The position numbers were made by a program, and so were the translations under genes. 58,083 nt of DNA, taken from NCBI GenBank assembly GCA_023436395.1, contig JAEZJJ010000051.1:1-58083 (forward strand), given 5' to 3'. Below the pieces are notes generated by a model. That model was not told the DNA's origin, did not search any database, and saw only the letters and a program-made list of their open reading frames with translations. Positions 1-7,684 of this stretch are shown piece by piece (position 1 is the first letter of the stretch; every line of letters starts with the position of its first letter). The DNA is from Bacillota bacterium (GTDB lineage: Bacteria > Bacillota > Clostridia > Lachnospirales > Cellulosilyticaceae).

Positions 1-28
1 TCATAAAATCCTTTATAATAAGTTCCAT
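1..28 (-). CDS. 5' end of an unidentified gene, cut by the window edge
   Basis: An ATG at 26-28 on the minus strand follows a good ribosome binding site (AAGGAG, about 7 bases upstream) and opens a frame reading MELIIKDFM before the window ends. Only nine residues are visible, so no function can be given. It lies downstream of spoIIID but behind a terminator and its own candidate promoter, so it is probably a separate transcript. In Bacillus subtilis mbl follows spoIIID, but these residues do not look like an MreB/Mbl start. Confidence 0.45.
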
Positions 29-67
29 AAGAGATTCTCCTTTTGTTTAATGTGGTTTAGCGATTTC

Positions 68-96
68 ATTATACCAAAAGGATGAATCTCTTTTTT
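68..96 (-). promoter_or_regulatory. candidate promoter for the truncated left-edge gene
   Basis: A perfect -10 hexamer TATAAT lies at 68-73 on the minus strand, about 40 bases upstream of the start at 28. The position 17 bases further up (91-96) is only A-rich, so the -35 is weak. The call rests on the -10 and its placement. Confidence 0.3.
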
Positions 97-135
97 AAAT
101 TTTTCCTACAATAATTTTACACTAACAAAATAATT

Positions 136-160
136 ATAGCATCTCAAAATGAGATGCTAT
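136..160 (-). terminator. terminator after spoIIID
   Basis: Perfect 10-bp stem (ATAGCATCTC / GAGATGCTAT) with a 5-base loop, starting 14 bases past the spoIIID stop and followed on the minus strand by a T-rich run (TAATTATTTTG). Confidence 0.8.
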
Positions 161-173
161 GTATTAATTAAAA

Positions 174-428
174 TTATTTAATTATATTAGAATATTTTTC
201 TTTTGTAGCCAAGCCACCTCTTAGATGTCTTTCTGCCTTATTGAGCTCTAAAACTTTCCTTGCCTCATTGGCAAGTTTAGGATTAATCTTCTCGAGTCTT
301 TCTGTTACATCTTTATGAACTGTACTTTTACTAATCCCAAATTTCTTAGCTGTTTCCCTTACAGTAGCATTAGAATTAATGATAAATTTTGCTGACTCTA
401 TGGCTCTTTCTTCTATATAGTCTTTCAA
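174..428 (-). CDS. spoIIID: sporulation transcription factor SpoIIID
   Basis: This 84-residue protein is a small helix-turn-helix regulator that, in the SpoIIID family, switches mother-cell gene expression during sporulation by acting on sigma-E and sigma-K genes. The sequence shows the family signature throughout: N-terminal MKDYIEERAI, the HTH with ISKSTVHKDVTERL at about residues 32-45, then INPKLANEARKVL and the RHLRGGLATKEKY tail. Length matches the family (about 80-95). The start codon is TTG, supported by AAGGGGGG just upstream and by alignment of the MKDYI opening with B. subtilis MHDYI. It is the last gene of the leftward sporulation block and has its own terminator. Recognition is very secure. 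Confidence 0.95.
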   Translation of the reverse strand: MKDYIEERAIESAKFIINSNATVRETAKKFGISKSTVHKDVTERLEKINPKLANEARKVLELNKAERHLRGGLATKEKYSNIIK

Positions 429-585
429 GAAAAGGCCCCCCTTAACTCTGGCTCTTGATTTAATCTTATGCGAGGCCCTTCCTACTTATTACAAATAAAT
501 GAAGCATTTTGCTACGAAGTTATAGAAGTTTATATTTTTGCTTATATTTTTTCCTAAGCTACTTTTAAAGGACAAGATTACCTAA

Positions 586-623
586 AAACAAAACAGAAGA
601 TACAAATATCTCCTGTTTTGTTT
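586..623 (-). terminator. terminator after spoIIQ
   Basis: Inverted repeat with arms AAACAAAACAG and CTGTTTTGTTT, extended inward by AGATA/TATCT with one mismatch. It begins immediately after the spoIIQ stop and runs into TTTTTAGG on the minus strand. It separates spoIIQ from spoIIID. Confidence 0.8.
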
Positions 624-627
624 GAAA

Positions 628-1545
628 TTATTCTTCTGCAGTAAATCCAACATCTACACTGTCTGTTTTTACGTTTGCTGTATCTTCATTTTGTTTTAAG
701 AATTCCATAGGATTAACAACTTTATCGTTATGTTTTACTTGTAAGTAAAGGTTATCACCTAGGCTAATAAATGCACCTTTAGGTGTGCCTATTGTACCTA
801 ATACATCTCCTTCATTTACAACCTTACCTAATAGTTCCTCGTTAATACTACCGCCTTGGAAACCATATACGCTTACATAACCATTACCATGGTCAATAAC
901 CATTGCTTTTCCTACATAAGGCATTCCTGCTTCTAAGATACTAGATGAATCATCTACAATCTCCACAACTGTCCCTTTTGCTACAGCTTTTACTTCTGTG
1001 TTTTCATCACCTGAAATACAGATACCAAATGTACGCATTGTTTGATTAAGTGATTCGCTAAACCAATATTTAGTACTTTCATCTGTATAAGGTACAACCA
1101 CCTTACCTTGTACAGGCCAACTAAAGGTATCTCCATCAGCAAAGAAGGGTTCTTCTGTTACTGAAGCTGTAGTAGATTCAAAAGTCTCAGTCTTAACCTC
1201 TGGTTTTTCCTCATCCTTTTGAGTGGTTTTAACAGTATTATTTGTATTTTTACTATCTTCCTGCGTAGTTGCTGTCTCAGTTTTAACTGTATCAGTCTTA
1301 TTCTCTGTTACCTTATCTGTTTGATCAAGTTCATCCTCTTCATCAATAATGACACGGCTAGGAAGATCATTTTGAAGCATGCCATCAGTTTTTTCATTCT
1401 TAGCATAAGGATTGGCTTCATTTTTAATATTACCTTCTTTACCAGGTAATACAAAAATAGCTACAAGTGCACCTACAGAAATAATACTAACTGCTACATA
1501 AAAACCATACTTTTTAAGAAATTGTCCTATTTTTTTATTTTTCAT
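628..1545 (-). CDS. spoIIQ: SpoIIQ-like forespore membrane protein with degenerate M23/LytM domain
   Basis: The 305-residue product has one membrane segment (about residues 14-33), a long acidic Thr/Glu/Lys-rich linker (40-135) and a C-terminal M23 (LytM) fold (about 143-285). In SpoIIQ proteins this domain faces the intermembrane space of the engulfed forespore and partners SpoIIIAH. The fold is clear (WPVQGKVVVPY, AVAKGTVVEIV, VIDHGNGYVSVYGF, GDVLGTIGT), but the zinc ligands are gone: the HxxxD region reads RTFGICI, the usual YxHL reads VYGF, and the HxH region reads NLYLQ. A structural, non-enzymatic role is therefore likely. The start is ATG 1545, 8 bases after GGAGG; an upstream GTG at 1554 overlaps the ribosome binding site. 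The neighbours spoIID and spoIIID support the name. Confidence 0.85.
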   Translation of the reverse strand: MKNKKIGQFLKKYGFYVAVSIISVGALVAIFVLPGKEGNIKNEANPYAKNEKTDGMLQNDLPSRVIIDEEDELDQTDKVTENKTDTVKTETATTQEDSKNTNNTVKTTQKDEEKPEVKTETFESTTASVTEEPFFADGDTFSWPVQGKVVVPYTDESTKYWFSESLNQTMRTFGICISGDENTEVKAVAKGTVVEIVDDSSSILEAGMPYVGKAMVIDHGNGYVSVYGFQGGSINEELLGKVVNEGDVLGTIGTPKGAFISLGDNLYLQVKHNDKVVNPMEFLKQNEDTANVKTDSVDVGFTAEE

Positions 1546-1565
1546 AATTGACACCTCCGATAGCT

Positions 1566-1595
1566 AATTATCACCAGAGATTCCCAATATTATTC
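1566..1595 (-). promoter_or_regulatory. candidate sigma-F promoter of spoIIQ
   Basis: On the minus strand GAATA (1591-1595) is followed 15 bases later by GGTGATAATT (1566-1575), which fits every position of the sigma-F -10 consensus GGNRANANTW. The -35 fits GHATR/GYWTA approximately. B. subtilis spoIIQ is sigma-F dependent, so the site is where one is expected. The caveat is that the inferred transcription start would lie directly at the ribosome binding site, giving a leader of about 14 bases. Confidence 0.45.
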
Positions 1596-1622
1596 AATCA
1601 TTTTAAATATTTTATTAATTTC

Positions 1623-2531
1623 TTAATTTTGAACGTCGTATTTTTCTATTGTTACCCCTGTATAATAATGTTTAATAATATCCTTATACGTCATTCCTTG
1701 TTTTGCTAATTCATTGGCACCATTTTGGCTCAATCCTATTCCTTGACCAATTCCTCTTACATCAAAAATTAATTCATCCCCAGATGCATATACTTTGAAA
1801 CTACTAGAAGGTAAACTTAGTATTTCTTTAAATGTTTCTCCATTTATTGTTAGATTACCAACTTGAAGCATTTTTACATAATCAGCTTCATCTCTTTCTA
1901 CAATTTGGATTTGATTTTCTAACATCTGCGTATCTACAATAAGCTCAGGATACTTTTCCTCAATAAGCTCTACTACCTTTTCTTTGGGCAACTTTATTTG
2001 TCTACTAATAAGATCTAATTTACTATCTTTGCTTTTTAAATAAGGAATATCTTTATTATATACACTCTTAGCATCTCGTGTTTTACCAGAACTTGCTCTA
2101 TGATACAATGCTTCTATAGGGCTATTATCATAAAAGATCATTTCATAATATGTACTTTCTACTGCTCTTTTGTAAATATCATAAATCTTTTCATAATCCT
2201 TATCCCATAAAATTTTCATTTCATCTACAGAATAGCCTATTAGGGCACCCTTGCTTTGAATACCTAAAATTCGCCTAGCCATATAGGTTCTAGTTACTAC
2301 TACCTGTACCTTTATAGCTTCTTCTTCATAATTATAAGGAATCTCCTTTGCAAGGATACCAATTAAGGTTTCTTCATTAATAATATCTTTTGGTGTTTCC
2401 TCTTCCTTAACTCCACCTTTTACTACCTTTAGTAGTTCACTACTATCATGTCCACTAGCATATACCACTAACAAAGGAATTAGAAATAGACATACACCTA
2501 TAAGCACTGCTGATTTAAAATACTCCTTCAT
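1623..2531 (-). CDS. spoIID: stage II sporulation protein D, septal peptidoglycan lytic transglycosylase
   Basis: This 302-residue protein has an N-terminal membrane anchor (about residues 7-26) and the SpoIID/LytB domain. In the SpoIID-SpoIIM-SpoIIP complex it cleaves denuded glycan strands during septal thinning and engulfment. Visible family motifs are the segment around E63 (AKEIPYNYEEEAIKVQ) followed by RTYMARR, HRASSGKTRDA, and the C-terminal block with RGIGQGIGLSQNGANELA. E63 is the likely catalytic glutamate by position. The ATG at 2531 follows GGGAGGAACTAGT. It sits between ywmB-like and spoIIQ genes, as in B. subtilis. Confidence 0.93.
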   Translation of the reverse strand: MKEYFKSAVLIGVCLFLIPLLVVYASGHDSSELLKVVKGGVKEEETPKDIINEETLIGILAKEIPYNYEEEAIKVQVVVTRTYMARRILGIQSKGALIGYSVDEMKILWDKDYEKIYDIYKRAVESTYYEMIFYDNSPIEALYHRASSGKTRDAKSVYNKDIPYLKSKDSKLDLISRQIKLPKEKVVELIEEKYPELIVDTQMLENQIQIVERDEADYVKMLQVGNLTINGETFKEILSLPSSSFKVYASGDELIFDVRGIGQGIGLSQNGANELAKQGMTYKDIIKHYYTGVTIEKYDVQN

Positions 2532-2605
2532 ACTAGTTCCTCCCTCATCCTTCAGGTAAAAACCTGCTTATATACAAGTATATGAAAGTGAGACAAGTTT
2601 ATGAT

Positions 2606-3400
2606 TTAAAAAGGCTCATTATAAAATGGAAATGCTATGATACATTCCGTCTTATTAGTGCTTTCATTATAAGTAAAACTTACTTGAACATTGCTTTTAG
2701 CCCCACTACTATCCTCTATATACTGTGAGAACTCCTTTGTATAACCATAATAAGCCATAGTCTTTGTATTCATATCATCTTGATAAATATTAGTTATATT
2801 TCCCTTAAGGTGACTAAAAATCATTTGAGTTATCTCTAGACGCTGATTTTCTAATAAATCTCCTATAAGCTCTCCTTTAAAATAAATACTTTCTTTTGGA
2901 TGAACTCCCCATTTTTTAAGTAAGTTCAATGCTCTATCCCTTCTCATATCTATTCTCTTTAAATTCGTAAGTCCTGTAAAATTAAAATTATAATACGTAT
3001 TATAATTTTTATCTTTTTGATTTTTAATGGTTAGGGTATAGGGTGTATCGTCATCACAATTCGTTCCAACCACCGTTATATCATTATCTTGTTGCTCTAT
3101 ACTAGTGCTAGCTGGATTATAATGAAAAAATTTACAAAGCTTAGAGCAGTTTATCTCATGGGCCATTTCACCAAGTAGTTTATTCTCCCTTATGAGCACT
3201 TCCTTAAAATTTAACCTTTCTCCATAGTAAATACCGTTTAGTTTCACACCAACTTCTGTTACTTCTAAATCTGGTATACTTATTAACTGGCTTAATCGCT
3301 GTACTCTAGTAGGTACTCTATCATAATACTCAAATCCAAATATGTAGGATGTACATAAAATCATGATTATTGCTATCAATATTATATTTCTTTTGTTCAT
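2606..3400 (-). CDS. ywmB: YwmB-like membrane-anchored protein (DUF1779)
   Basis: A 264-residue protein with one N-terminal hydrophobic segment (about residues 4-23) and an extracytoplasmic remainder. The second half (GVHPKESIYFKGELIGDLL...YTKEFSQYIEDSSG...) follows the layout of B. subtilis YwmB, a protein of unknown function encoded next to spoIID. Position beside spoIID supports the match, which is weak in sequence. I chose ATG 3400, preceded by GAGGAAGGGTG; the frame stays open upstream to a TTG at 3463 with no ribosome binding site. The chosen ribosome binding site lies inside the 3' arm of a terminator-like hairpin (3403-3449), an unusual arrangement. Confidence 0.6.
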   Translation of the reverse strand: MNKRNIILIAIIMILCTSYIFGFEYYDRVPTRVQRLSQLISIPDLEVTEVGVKLNGIYYGERLNFKEVLIRENKLLGEMAHEINCSKLCKFFHYNPASTSIEQQDNDITVVGTNCDDDTPYTLTIKNQKDKNYNTYYNFNFTGLTNLKRIDMRRDRALNLLKKWGVHPKESIYFKGELIGDLLENQRLEITQMIFSHLKGNITNIYQDDMNTKTMAYYGYTKEFSQYIEDSSGAKSNVQVSFTYNESTNKTECIIAFPFYNEPF

Positions 3401-3402
3401 AT

Positions 3403-3449
3403 AAAAAGCACCCTTCCTCTTGTATTTTTTAGAGTATGGGGTGCTTTTT
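3403..3449 (-). terminator. terminator hairpin overlapping the ywmB ribosome binding site
   Basis: On the minus strand AAAAAGCACCC and GGGTGCTTTTT form a perfect 11-bp stem with a 25-base loop (with a possible inner CTCT/AGAG extension). The T-run of the 3' arm ends two bases before the ywmB ATG, and the Shine-Dalgarno bases (GAGGAAGGGTG) are partly inside the arm. It can end transcripts of the fibronectin genes and could hide the ywmB ribosome binding site in read-through RNA. Confidence 0.65.
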
Positions 3450-3466
3450 TGATTTTTATTCAACTA

Positions 3467-6400
3467 TTATTCAATTACTTGTATAATCCAATCACAAAGT
3501 TCACTATAGGTTACTTTTCCTGATGGATAAATACTCTCATCAATAAGTCCTAATGCATAAGCTTTGCCTACTGCATCCTTGTATGTACTACTTACTCCTG
3601 TAATACTCACTTTTGACGGCTTTATCTGATAACCTTGTTTTAGTTCATAGAGTTTTACCACTCCAGCTATGGCTTGTTCCTTCGTTACTACTCCTAAGTT
3701 TTGACTTATATAGATTCCTGAAGTTCTAGCTCTATTTCTTAAATCAGTAGTGACATTAGTTGATAAATCAATAGACGTCTTGTTTTGTGCAATTCCCATT
3801 AGTAGCTGAATATACTCATTCCCCTTAACATAATCATCTTTAAGATAGATATCCCCAAGTCCTATAATATCATAAGCTGCTTTAAGTTCATTCATTATAT
3901 AGGTAGAAGCAAAATTATTAGTTGTAGTTTGTCTTTCATATAGTACATGTAATCCTGTATATGGCGTACTATATACAAAGTAACTATCTGTTTGTGTTTC
4001 AATAACCGGTTTTTGCTTGCTCCAAGCATTAGTATTATAACTATACATATAAGTATTAATATTAGCAAAATTATATTGCCCTACTAATTCTAATTTCAGC
4101 TTTACCTTCATATAATCATCTAGCTTTTGTACAACTGTATTTTTATTATTGCTTTTAAACATCACCTCAAAGCGTTCTCCTTTAACAAAAGTTTCCGGAT
4201 AGCTTCTTCCTATAGCCGAAAGATTCGTAGTTGTAGCTTTAGTAAAACTAAATTGCACTGCATCTCTTGCACTATATTGATTAGAATAAAATCTTAGTGT
4301 TTTGCCTGGGATCTCATAAATACCCACATTAGTTATAACTTTTAGAGCCATACCTTGATTAATAAGGGCATCTACTATATTCTTAGGCATCTTTATCCTT
4401 CTTACATCTGCGTCATACTTATTTTTGTAGTTCTCCATTGTTACTGTAAAAAAGTAATTCTTATTATTTTGAATCTGAGAAATAATTTTAGCTGTGTCTA
4501 CAATCTCTTTGGTCCACACACCATTAGTATAACTATCCACTATTGCTTCTGGATAAATAACAATATTGTCATTTTCTCCACCATCATATTCACCACTTGA
4601 AGTCTTAGTCATAATTCTAACAGTAGCACAGAAATTTGATTCTTTAACAATTTCTCTTTTACTTTCTGGATCTGTAAAAGTAAGTACAGTTTTAACTCTT
4701 ACATAATAAGGCTTATTCGCATCTAATCCAGTGAATTTCACCATATTTTTAGCTAATACTTCATAACTACCATTTGCAGCAACACTGGTATTCACTACAA
4801 TGGCATCTAAAAACTCTGGATTATTAGCGAATTCTAATACATAAGAATAAGCTTTTAGGCTTTTATCTGTGGTTTCTATATCCTCCACATCTTTAAGCCA
4901 TTCTACTGTAATGTAATCTCCTGTTACTGGAGCAAAATCCTTACCAATCTCTAATATGCTTTGATAAGCCGCAGGTCCTAATCCTCTTGGCACATCTGGT
5001 ACTTCTATTGATAAGGTCGTTTGAGTAACTGGATTACTCCAAGCAGATATCTTATCTCCCTGCTTCTGTTTTGCTCTAATCCACACATTATAGAGGGTAT
5101 CTGGCATAAGTCCCGTTATAGTCACTTGAGCCTTTGCTCCGTTAGACACATAATTTTCTTCTCCTGGCACCGTAGAGATTTCTACTGGCCAACTAATAGC
5201 TGTTTTTGGGTCATCTAAACGGCTATAGACAATTTCATAGTTGAAATCCTGATTGTATTGCCACCAAACAGATACACTACTGTCTGTCACCCCATTTGGA
5301 TTAAGTACTGGTACCATCGGTGTTGCTTCTGGAGAATCAAAATCCGAGTCTGTAGTAGCAATAACAAAGCTTGGGAAAGTCTGCATAAGCTTTGTTCCAT
5401 CTTCTAAGGTACGATAAGCTCTAATGAGAATAACATATCTTGTATTTGCTTTGAGCCCTAGTACTTTATACGCTTTCCAAGGCAGTGCATCATTATAATT
5501 AATATCACTTGGTGTAATTGTGGTCCAGCCATCTACTGAGTCACTTTCATTTTCTACAATCCATTTCTCGATTTTAATAGCACTTGGAGTAGTGGTACCA
5601 GATTTTAAAGCAGCTACCACATTATCATATAATATAGGTTTTACTTCATATTGTACATCTTCACCTAAGCTTACTTCTCTATCTTCATAGCTTGCATTAT
5701 AGTCAGATGTAACTGCCTTAACCGCTACTAATTCATTTTGATTAATAAGACGATGCTCAGTAAGATTCTCTTCTGCTTTAAACTTAATTTCTGGTATGCC
5801 ACCTGTATAAACAACACTATTCCACATTTTTGCAAGGAAATATTCATCAGCATCTGCACTATACTTAGAAGGATCTTTTGCTTTAATCTCATACCATTTT
5901 TCTAACCATTCAATAGTAATTGCATTTTGCTCTATACTCCCTTCTTGTACACGAAGTGGAGGCTTTGCAAGTACTGGTGGTGCTGAAATATCACCCTTTT
6001 TATCAATTGTAATGGCTACTACTGTTGGCTGAGACTCCACATAAGTTCCGCTATAGTTCCTTTTAGCTACGATTTTAATATAATAAGTTTTATTAGTAAG
6101 TAGATTTTTAACACTACCAGCCTCATTAACATACTGATTTAAGGTAGTCTTAAAACCAACTACTTCTTTACTAGCTTGTGTTTTAATTAAATGATCATCT
6201 TGGCCTTCTGCTATAGAAAAGTTTTCTAAGATAGGCTTTGTAGCTACATCACTTAGCTGCTCATTGCTTTCTGCAACCCAAATATCATATAGCATCTCAT
6301 ACTCAGGTACAGTCTTTCCATTTTGATTTTTTTTCATAGGAGCATCCCAGACAAATTGTACTTCTAATGGATTTAAGCTCTTAGTATGGAAAGTATTATC

Positions 6401-7672
6401 TTTCATTTTATCTATGGCAATATCATCATTTTTAACTAAATAATCATTTTTAGTAATCCCTAGCTCCTCTAAAGAAATAGAAGAATTAAAAGGTTCTGGC
6501 ACCTGAGGCTTTAAAGGTTGCTCCCTAAGTTCGTATGGTACATAACGCTCTTCATTAGTTTTAATTGTATTAGTTTCACCCTTGATAAAGAACTCCACGT
6601 AATACCAACTATTCTTCTTGGGCTCATCATGTTCAAATCTACCTGTGTCTGAAGCCACAAGATCCGTATTATTCATAGTACCTATTAGTGTGTAGTTCTG
6701 TTCTCCTTCAACTTTTCGCCAAATTTTAATCATTTCTATTTGGCTAGTCATCCAAGAACGTACATTCCAGTTTAGCTCTATTCTATTTTTTCCTATATTA
6801 TTAATATTTAATTTAATACTTTTAGTAGCCTGTGCAATTTTAGGTTCGGTTGTATTAACGACTACACCATCCCAGCTACTTTTTATAAAAGTATCTGAAA
6901 CGCCTGTTACAATAACATAAGCTGAATACTTTTGGCCTGGAATAGTGTCACTAATAGTAAATTTAACTTTTTTAATGCCATTTTCTTGAAATACATTCAT
7001 ATCATTAGCTCTAAGTGTTACTGAATTAGAACCTACTCCGGCTACATTATTTTCTATACCGTCTACCTCATTTTTATTTTTAGCTTCTTTTGCAATATAA
7101 ACCAATTTATAGGTAGCTCCAGGAATATACTCCCAGACTATCTCAATATTATCTTCTGTTTCTCTAGCAATTGTATTTAAATCTGTTACAAAATATTTAA
7201 CTGGATCTTTAGTAGCTGCGTTAAGTGGTGCTTTTACTTGGCTTCCATCATCTAGTTTATGGTAATGTCCAGGTTGTACTTTAAGCTCATAAACTCTACC
7301 ATTTTTAAAGTCATTTCTATTTACATAGTTTTCAAGGTTAATGGTTGCTCTATCTCCCGAAGTCATATCGGCATCTCCTACGCTAATACGACCTTCAGCC
7401 TTTTCCCCCAGAGAATCCAATAATAAAAGGTCATAAAAAGCTGTTGGATGATTATCTCCTGGAATTAACGGATTATGAACATTTTCCACTTTAGTAAAGC
7501 TTACCAACGCACTTGGAAAAATACTTTCATTATTATCATTAGAAGTATGACTTACCTTTACATAGTCTAGTCCATGAGTTGGTAATCTTTCTTGCATATC
7601 TGCAAATACATTAACATAGCTAAACATCATTATAATAGCTAATAATGCTGCTACTCTTTGTCGTCTTTTCAT
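3467..7672 (-). CDS. large secreted fibronectin type III protein with SLH-like C-terminus
   Basis: This 1401-residue protein has a signal peptide (MKRRQRVAALLAIIMMFSYVNVFA) and a string of Ig-like repeats. Several are recognisable fibronectin type III modules by recurring strand patterns such as ITIEWLEKW, VSVWWQYN, GLMPDTLYNVWIRAKQ and GLDANKPYYVRVKTVL. The C-terminal 120 residues (VTKEQAIAGVVKLYELKQG, then KDAVGKAYALGLID...GKVTYSEL) resemble S-layer-homology repeats, which in Firmicutes hold proteins to secondary wall polymers. No catalytic domain is evident. It lies 12 bases after a second giant protein of the same build and ends before a terminator, so the two form one operon. Substrate and role are unknown; a cell-surface or spore-envelope adhesion or scaffold role is inference. 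Confidence 0.75.
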   Translation of the reverse strand: MKRRQRVAALLAIIMMFSYVNVFADMQERLPTHGLDYVKVSHTSNDNNESIFPSALVSFTKVENVHNPLIPGDNHPTAFYDLLLLDSLGEKAEGRISVGDADMTSGDRATINLENYVNRNDFKNGRVYELKVQPGHYHKLDDGSQVKAPLNAATKDPVKYFVTDLNTIARETEDNIEIVWEYIPGATYKLVYIAKEAKNKNEVDGIENNVAGVGSNSVTLRANDMNVFQENGIKKVKFTISDTIPGQKYSAYVIVTGVSDTFIKSSWDGVVVNTTEPKIAQATKSIKLNINNIGKNRIELNWNVRSWMTSQIEMIKIWRKVEGEQNYTLIGTMNNTDLVASDTGRFEHDEPKKNSWYYVEFFIKGETNTIKTNEERYVPYELREQPLKPQVPEPFNSSISLEELGITKNDYLVKNDDIAIDKMKDNTFHTKSLNPLEVQFVWDAPMKKNQNGKTVPEYEMLYDIWVAESNEQLSDVATKPILENFSIAEGQDDHLIKTQASKEVVGFKTTLNQYVNEAGSVKNLLTNKTYYIKIVAKRNYSGTYVESQPTVVAITIDKKGDISAPPVLAKPPLRVQEGSIEQNAITIEWLEKWYEIKAKDPSKYSADADEYFLAKMWNSVVYTGGIPEIKFKAEENLTEHRLINQNELVAVKAVTSDYNASYEDREVSLGEDVQYEVKPILYDNVVAALKSGTTTPSAIKIEKWIVENESDSVDGWTTITPSDINYNDALPWKAYKVLGLKANTRYVILIRAYRTLEDGTKLMQTFPSFVIATTDSDFDSPEATPMVPVLNPNGVTDSSVSVWWQYNQDFNYEIVYSRLDDPKTAISWPVEISTVPGEENYVSNGAKAQVTITGLMPDTLYNVWIRAKQKQGDKISAWSNPVTQTTLSIEVPDVPRGLGPAAYQSILEIGKDFAPVTGDYITVEWLKDVEDIETTDKSLKAYSYVLEFANNPEFLDAIVVNTSVAANGSYEVLAKNMVKFTGLDANKPYYVRVKTVLTFTDPESKREIVKESNFCATVRIMTKTSSGEYDGGENDNIVIYPEAIVDSYTNGVWTKEIVDTAKIISQIQNNKNYFFTVTMENYKNKYDADVRRIKMPKNIVDALINQGMALKVITNVGIYEIPGKTLRFYSNQYSARDAVQFSFTKATTTNLSAIGRSYPETFVKGERFEVMFKSNNKNTVVQKLDDYMKVKLKLELVGQYNFANINTYMYSYNTNAWSKQKPVIETQTDSYFVYSTPYTGLHVLYERQTTTNNFASTYIMNELKAAYDIIGLGDIYLKDDYVKGNEYIQLLMGIAQNKTSIDLSTNVTTDLRNRARTSGIYISQNLGVVTKEQAIAGVVKLYELKQGYQIKPSKVSITGVSSTYKDAVGKAYALGLIDESIYPSGKVTYSELCDWIIQVIE

Positions 7673-7684
7673 GTTCTCTTCCTC

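Noticed and set aside
429..585. Possible sigma-E promoter (CATAAGAT) upstream of spoIIID
   Set aside because: The -10 matches 6 of 8 positions, but no acceptable -35 lies 14-16 bases upstream.
3401..3463. Upstream start of the ywmB-like protein at TTG 3463
   Set aside because: No ribosome binding site; the added residues are encoded by the terminator stem and loop.
4355..4600. Plus-strand frames of 60-120 codons opposite the large genes (here, inside the 1401-residue gene)
   Set aside because: They are shadows of real minus-strand genes, without ribosome binding sites or protein-like composition. The same applies to many others across the window.
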